DNA of 36,909 nucleotides from a virus, in the IMG/VR virus record IMGVR_UViG_3300025645_000193, positions 1 to 36,909 of that record, one strand, 5' to 3'. Below the pieces are notes generated by a model that saw nothing but the letters and a program-made list of their open reading frames with translations, did no database searches and was not told the origin of the DNA. Numbering within the stretch: the first letter of the stretch is position 1; every line of letters begins with the position of its first letter. The translations under genes were made by a program, and so were the position numbers. Of the stretch, positions 34,101 to 36,909 are shown in pieces.

Positions 34101-34805
34101 CAAATCTATGATGCGTATAAGGTTGATGCTAATAGCTATCATTCAGTGTTAAAAGAAGTCAATAAGAACTTCGTAGATATTACTACTCGTGATTGGAACT
34201 TCATTGAAGAGGCTAAGAAAGAGTACCAAAAGTTCAAGGATGATACAAAAAGAGTCCTTGAGTCCGCTCCTGATAAGACGTGGACGTTTAAAGATGGTAC
34301 ATTCGATTACATGCACTCTCTTATGGACCCAGAGTGGACTCCTGTTGGTGGTAATCTTATAGCCCGTAGGAGCGCCATGAAGGCGTTTATTTCTGCGGCA
34401 TTCCCAATCGATCCTGATCGTAATGTCGTCTATAGAGATAATAATATTATGGCTCGTAAGGATAGCGATAAACCTCAGATAGCTAAGGATAGAGTTAGTG
34501 AGTATCAGAAGTACGTCAGTACTCAGGCTTCAATCCTACAAGCTGAACTCTATGAGATTTTCAATGAAATCAGTTCTAGTAATATAAATAGTGATTCTTT
34601 CCTGAATGGTGATTCCATCCCAGAGTTAATTACTTCTAGAGAGGCTTTAGCAATTATTTCTGCTGTTGAAAAGAGGATTCAACTCATGGGTAGACTTCAG
34701 CTGTTCACTGAGAAAACTAATCGTAATCGTAAAATTCTACGAGATAAGGTTCTATCTCAGGAACAGAGAACCGGACTGGGAGCACTTCAATTCTGGGCGC
34801 ACTAG
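31179..34805 (+). CDS. Virion-type single-subunit RNA polymerase (N4 vRNAP-like), compact form
   Basis: The 1208-residue product has an N-terminal region (1-about 430) rich in Pro, Glu and Ser that is not recognised. The C-terminal part has the ordered motifs of T7-family RNA polymerases. GRVY (564-567) matches the xxGR motif, with G in place of the usual D/T. Motif A is DGKTNGVANQGAM (D695). Motif B is RPINKTVTMVFPYG with exact T7 spacing R777-x3-K781-x7-Y789-G790. QSMDAA (943-948) corresponds to the HSQDGS region, and motif C is YDAY with D978 (Y977 replaces His). Separations are close to those of T7 (GR to motif C is about 410 residues, against about 390). It is the last gene of the ejection module, is preceded by an AAGGAG site and has no cysteine. 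By analogy with N4 it may be packaged and injected. N4 vRNAP is about 3,500 aa, so this is far shorter. Packaging is inferred. Confidence 0.78.
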   Translation: MARIGAGLEAQKLQRGETSTPTPSESLKTILQSTIGSLSESVDLQGEAEAAPVEQETREPLSPRVTGFNEDDTLVPISQRVGPASTGELNPTFDDWRSTGQQTEGSIPQPQAPAYKLTNESPPAAMLNRAKRTAARMDPSNSSEGSVTFSGTQVDTANREAYIAANKKIDLALDEEERNAAKRERYKIVKSVEDKKNTILQTMSGNLDALVVDPTSGFATPDPRFLITAQIATENELDMMFLGAQDEVNILDEDDIIDDNDQEGKGMYSTELINPADAAERTGRAIGTWWNAEKEGKTTASKMSGLQNKDLGMQHLLAFAEANPEMVSMEKVRVNDKGRPDANGEIAPWRFRLTPYGADVLEHTREFRQKALGINIAPESHPAHDGLQADKAQLRPAFRKKGAIGGNSKDPSYSTLSEIEEAIYNQQGVGHVVDNRRMRVAMTLLFPTLFGKIGDPNDVFGDGFGLGRESFDTLVREKMDLDGMEHAQAVDTAVKITGMKKNDAASDIKTLSMYRKGVNYLTYAMQPLAGRQMVQQTEFNPTRKKIVRAVTRAIQPAIIRGRSGRVYDAYMNIAALNFGKDNLLPKGRMADLQDNRAMYYSWGKILEDALNEAFPASSLEPAMEAIANGTATPDMAQSLQKFTMLIKKDENLTPFLKRKGEDAIAAIDALIDFKNFNDAMDQGKPFKTHLNGYIDGKTNGVANQGAMLGNLQLAYRVGVLRDDGSEEAVNNGDLRDWMEEIILDRLIATPTPTIPSDKASGKTENIRDVLKAVASFRPINKTVTMVFPYGKELAGLKAEIRKHIPELRTAQPDINSKIESLEASGITLDNLVDAAHDSVVHALFEIFGTDTFNARGVMRSVGYMHAMFDKLFSIRGPSGHRILLGQGRPDESQTQTSKIRVRSDNVDATMNLQDSPMRASSAAKKDGEAAGYVRGRSSVIPTQSMDAAVVTRTFSGNSWKVITDDSVNGEPYVFQIYDAYKVDANSYHSVLKEVNKNFVDITTRDWNFIEEAKKEYQKFKDDTKRVLESAPDKTWTFKDGTFDYMHSLMDPEWTPVGGNLIARRSAMKAFISAAFPIDPDRNVVYRDNNIMARKDSDKPQIAKDRVSEYQKYVSTQASILQAELYEIFNEISSSNINSDSFLNGDSIPELITSREALAIISAVEKRIQLMGRLQLFTEKTNRNRKILRDKVLSQEQRTGLGALQFWAH

Positions 34806-34870
34806 TTATTGATTGTTGTCGGGCTTCTAAATAAATCTAAGGGATCAACTCCCATCTATCGAAAAAAAAC

Positions 34871-34917
34871 TGGACCTACTAGTACTCGCAATGAGTATCA
34901 GTAGGTCCATATTTTTT
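34871..34917. terminator. Bidirectional factor-independent terminator between convergent operons
   Basis: TGGACCTACT (34871-34880) and AGTAGGTCCA (34900-34909) are perfect inverted repeats. Inner pairing of TACTC/GAGTA extends the stem around a GCAAT loop. On the + strand it is followed by TATTTTTT (34910-34917). On the - strand it is followed by G and eight T (34862-34869). It therefore ends the + strand late operon and the - strand RNA polymerase operon. The rest of the 34806-34870 gap holds no gene, only a small GGGA/TCCC dyad. Confidence 0.9.
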
Positions 34918-35105
34918 CATTTGTTCGCCATAGTAGCCTTAAGTCCTTCGGATATCTTTCCTCGAACTGTATTAGCTACATCTCTAAGTACTTTCTCATC
35001 CTCTGGCCGAGGTGATCTAGCCTTACCAATAGTAAATCCATGAGTTAGTCCATGTTCATACGCTGCCTGAATTAGCCACTCAAGGTCTTCTTCTGCACTA
35101 CTCAT
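34917..35105 (-). CDS. Small hypothetical protein, last gene of the minus-strand operon
   Basis: The product is 62 residues, charged and helical (EEDLEWLIQAAYEHGLTHGF, then a basic middle KARSPRPEDEK). It overlaps the upstream gene by four bases (ATGA), with AAGGGGA as ribosome site. Its stop codon lies within the flank of the bidirectional terminator. Probably a small early phage protein acting on the host or regulation; no family was recognised. Confidence 0.62.
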   Translation of the reverse strand: MSSAEEDLEWLIQAAYEHGLTHGFTIGKARSPRPEDEKVLRDVANTVRGKISEGLKATMANK

Positions 35106-35374
35106 TTCAGTAGTCCCCTTTCAGCCACCATTTGTCTAATTTCGGCTCTACTTGCATCTCTGCTCTTATTCGCACGAGCGATAGCCTCTGACTCAGTAAG
35201 TCCCGCTTCTTTCAGTTCTTGTACATCTCTGTCGAATGCGTAGTTAAGCATCCAGTTATTCAATTCTGGAGTGTATGCTAGATTAGGTGGTGCTCCAAAC
35301 TCTTTGGCGTACTCTTCATCATCGATATCAATTCCTTGCAGAGCCATGAAGTTATAGTTTACATGTTCTTTCAT
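35102..35374 (-). CDS. Hypothetical protein in the minus-strand operon
   Basis: The product is 90 residues and acidic (GIDIDDEEYAKEFGAPP), with a C-terminal helix ESEAIARANKSRDASRAEIR. I use ATG at 35374 with an AGAGGAAAG ribosome site upstream. The frame is open to TTG 35392, but that is less likely. Start and upstream stop overlap as TAATG, and the downstream gene overlaps as ATGA. No family was recognised. Confidence 0.62.
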   Translation of the reverse strand: MKEHVNYNFMALQGIDIDDEEYAKEFGAPPNLAYTPELNNWMLNYAFDRDVQELKEAGLTESEAIARANKSRDASRAEIRQMVAERGLLK

Positions 35375-35670
35375 TATTCTTTCCTCTTCCAATTTTTTCT
35401 CTTAAGTTGTTCCGGTTGTTTATTCACTGGGAATAACCATCGTTTTAGCGACATTAACTCGAACACAGGTATGTCAGCTCGTTTTATCTCTACAACCCTG
35501 CTCAAGTGGCTTGGATTAGTAGGTATAGCCTTCAATAGCTGATTAATTATGAATCCATTACCCCTGAATTCCAACTTGAACTCTTCACAAGTTGCTTTTG
35601 ACTCTGTTGTCCACTCTTGTTGGTTCTTCTTCTTGATTACTGTATCTAGTTTGATTTCTATGTTATTCAT
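35374..35670 (-). CDS. Hypothetical basic protein after the RNA polymerase gene
   Basis: The product is 98 residues with a strongly basic C-terminus (KQPEQLKRKNWKRKE). The N-terminal part has alternating hydrophobic residues (IEIKLDTVIKKK, FKLEFRGNGFIINQLLKAI). The basic end suggests nucleic acid contact, but no domain was recognised. It starts 16 bases after the RNA polymerase stop codon and overlaps the next gene by one base, so it belongs to the same transcript. Confidence 0.6.
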   Translation of the reverse strand: MNNIEIKLDTVIKKKNQQEWTTESKATCEEFKLEFRGNGFIINQLLKAIPTNPSHLSRVVEIKRADIPVFELMSLKRWLFPVNKQPEQLKRKNWKRKE

Positions 35671-35686
35671 TATCTATCCAACTGTT

Positions 35687-36909
35687 TCAAGCGAAGAAGT
35701 AATCTGAGTCTCGTATCTCTGAAACATCAAGTTCACCAATACTTGGCTGCTCGACTGTGAGACTCTCACTGTTACTGAGCATTGTTTGTTCGATTTCATC
35801 ATAGTAGTTTTCCTTATTATACATCATTATGAATGCTTCTTTTGTTACTCTCAGCAGTTCATCCATGTCTGATGCATGTGATGCAAAGGCGTCATGTACT
35901 GCTGTGAATGTACCTTCCCAGTTATCAATTATGATAGCCATGTGGGCAGCATCCATTGAGTGTACGAAGTTAGGACTGATACCACTCATGTATCCTTTTA
36001 CATTAGGCATCTCAGTTCTTTCGAAGGCTACGTGTGTAATCCTTCCGATGCCATTAATAGTCCCTTTACACTTTATTGATCTCTGAATGAAGTTCTCATA
36101 GATCACATAGAACCCTGATGGAGTAACCCACCTCAGTGTATTAGAACCATTACCATGTACAAGTCTAGATTCAAACTGTGATTGTTCGTTGATTGCATCT
36201 GACAGAGAAATTAGTTCTTCTTCTGACTTAATCTTCTTCCATTTGAGTTCCTTGATTATCTTCTTGATCTTCTGGTAGGCTTTAGATGCTACCTTCCCAT
36301 CTCGATATATTGTGTACGTTCCTATCTCAAATGATGCAAGCTTCTGTAGGTATGACATAGTTTCCAGAGGTCCGGGACATACTCTGTTGATGGCCGTTAT
36401 CAGGTTATGTGATAGTTTATTACAATCATCAACACTGATCCCATACTTCTCTGTGTAGTCCTCTTGGTAACAATCGGCATACATATTGGTAGCCATAGTC
36501 TTTTCACCAGCCGAGTAAGCCCTTGTCATACTACCACGTTTACTAATTCCCTTACGAATATGCTTCATTGGCATCTGCTTCTCAGCGAACCAATCAGGCA
36601 TAATTTTTATTAGTTCTTTAGCAGTAGATACATAGAAGTCCCTTTGGATTTTAGACGGAACGAGGCCCACAAGTGAACCAGTTTTACTGTCTTTCGACAT
36701 CGCTCCAAGATGCTGCCATCCATTGTTTGAACCATCAATTTGGATTGGAAGTCTTGACATGTGACCTGTGGGATCATCAAGATAGTCTGTCCATTCCACA
36801 CAGCATGCATAGAACACAACAGGTTTTTCTGCTTTAATTGGTATTTCTTTTCGGTTGACATAACCCTTTATCCTCTCATAATTGTTCTCTGTCCAATTAG
36901 CTCTATCAT
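35687..36909 (-). CDS. T7-type single-subunit RNA polymerase, C-terminal part (cut by the window edge)
   Basis: About 407 residues are visible. The frame stays open to the right edge, so the start lies outside; the GTG at 36817 is internal. Motifs: AEKPVVFYACCVEW (the T7 region just before motif A), motif A DGSNNGWQHLGAM (catalytic Asp codon at 36734-36736), motif B KGISKRGSMTRAYS (Lys codon 36539-36541, Tyr codon 36515-36517), TPSGFYVIYENF, NFVHSMDAAHM, and motif C AVHDAFASHA (Asp codon 35891-35893). The chain ends DSDYFFA, like the FAFA end of T7 polymerase, which shapes the active site. It would transcribe phage genes from phage promoters. It carries several cysteines, in contrast to the second polymerase at 31179-34805. 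Confidence 0.93.
   Translation of the reverse strand, partial: DRANWTENNYERIKGYVNRKEIPIKAEKPVVFYACCVEWTDYLDDPTGHMSRLPIQIDGSNNGWQHLGAMSKDSKTGSLVGLVPSKIQRDFYVSTAKELIKIMPDWFAEKQMPMKHIRKGISKRGSMTRAYSAGEKTMATNMYADCYQEDYTEKYGISVDDCNKLSHNLITAINRVCPGPLETMSYLQKLASFEIGTYTIYRDGKVASKAYQKIKKIIKELKWKKIKSEEELISLSDAINEQSQFESRLVHGNGSNTLRWVTPSGFYVIYENFIQRSIKCKGTINGIGRITHVAFERTEMPNVKGYMSGISPNFVHSMDAAHMAIIIDNWEGTFTAVHDAFASHASDMDELLRVTKEAFIMMYNKENYYDEIEQTMLSNSESLTVEQPSIGELDVSEIRDSDYFFA

Noticed and set aside
36610-36861. 83-aa minus-strand frame starting with ATG near the right edge as the start of the T7-type polymerase operon
   Set aside because: It is in a different frame from the polymerase, which stays open through this whole stretch to the window edge with recognisable sequence before motif A.

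Overview
The window is most of the late half of a double-stranded DNA tailed phage of the short-tailed (podovirus) type. The evidence is a large terminase, P22-type portal, scaffold, SU10-type major capsid protein, adaptor, nozzle, fibres, a holin candidate and large ejection proteins, with no sheath, tape-measure or baseplate genes. The fibre-like proteins have the N-terminal modules common in marine and environmental phages of Gram-negative bacteria. An aquatic Gram-negative host is therefore likely, but the window does not identify it. There are no bacterial genes, tRNAs, integrase, CRISPR arrays or insertion sequences.

Layout. Positions 1-191 are non-coding: two tandem copies of a 27-bp repeat, a possible T7-type promoter, a long hairpin and a short hairpin. 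From 192 to 34805 all genes are on the + strand, closely packed and often overlapping as TAATG or ATGA. In order they are: a small coiled-coil protein, terminase, a GH19-type endolysin, a small protein, portal, two small proteins, scaffold and major capsid, followed by a factor-independent terminator at 8196-8226. Next come an unknown acidic protein, the head-tail adaptor, and a run of tail-surface or fibre proteins (9555-19483) built from shared and duplicated modules. Two holin-like genes follow (19485-20236), then the nozzle, a small protein and a GNAT-like protein. The ejection module runs from 22868 to 34805. A bidirectional terminator (34871-34917) separates this operon from a convergent - strand operon, which holds three small genes downstream of a T7-type RNA polymerase gene cut by the right edge of the window.

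The most interesting region is the ejection module. Its last gene (31179-34805, 1208 aa) lies where a virion protein is expected. It carries the motif set of T7-family single-subunit RNA polymerases: GRVY at 564-567, motif A with D695, motif B as R777-x3-K781-x7-Y789-G790, and motif C with D978. I read it as a compact relative of the virion RNA polymerase of coliphage N4, in a phage that also encodes an ordinary T7-like RNA polymerase on the opposite strand. The gene before it (1340 aa) begins with a staphylococcal-nuclease-like domain. Further upstream are a lysozyme-like protein and Gly/Ala-rich membrane-active proteins. Six of the seven ejection-module proteins, about 3,820 residues in total and including the polymerase, contain no cysteine at all. 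The terminase, portal, capsid and the - strand polymerase do contain cysteine.

Working model (inference): the particle carries an entry set of a cell-wall-cutting enzyme, membrane-channel proteins, a nuclease-like domain and an RNA polymerase. The injected polymerase would transcribe early genes, including the T7-like polymerase, which then transcribes the late operon from the left end.
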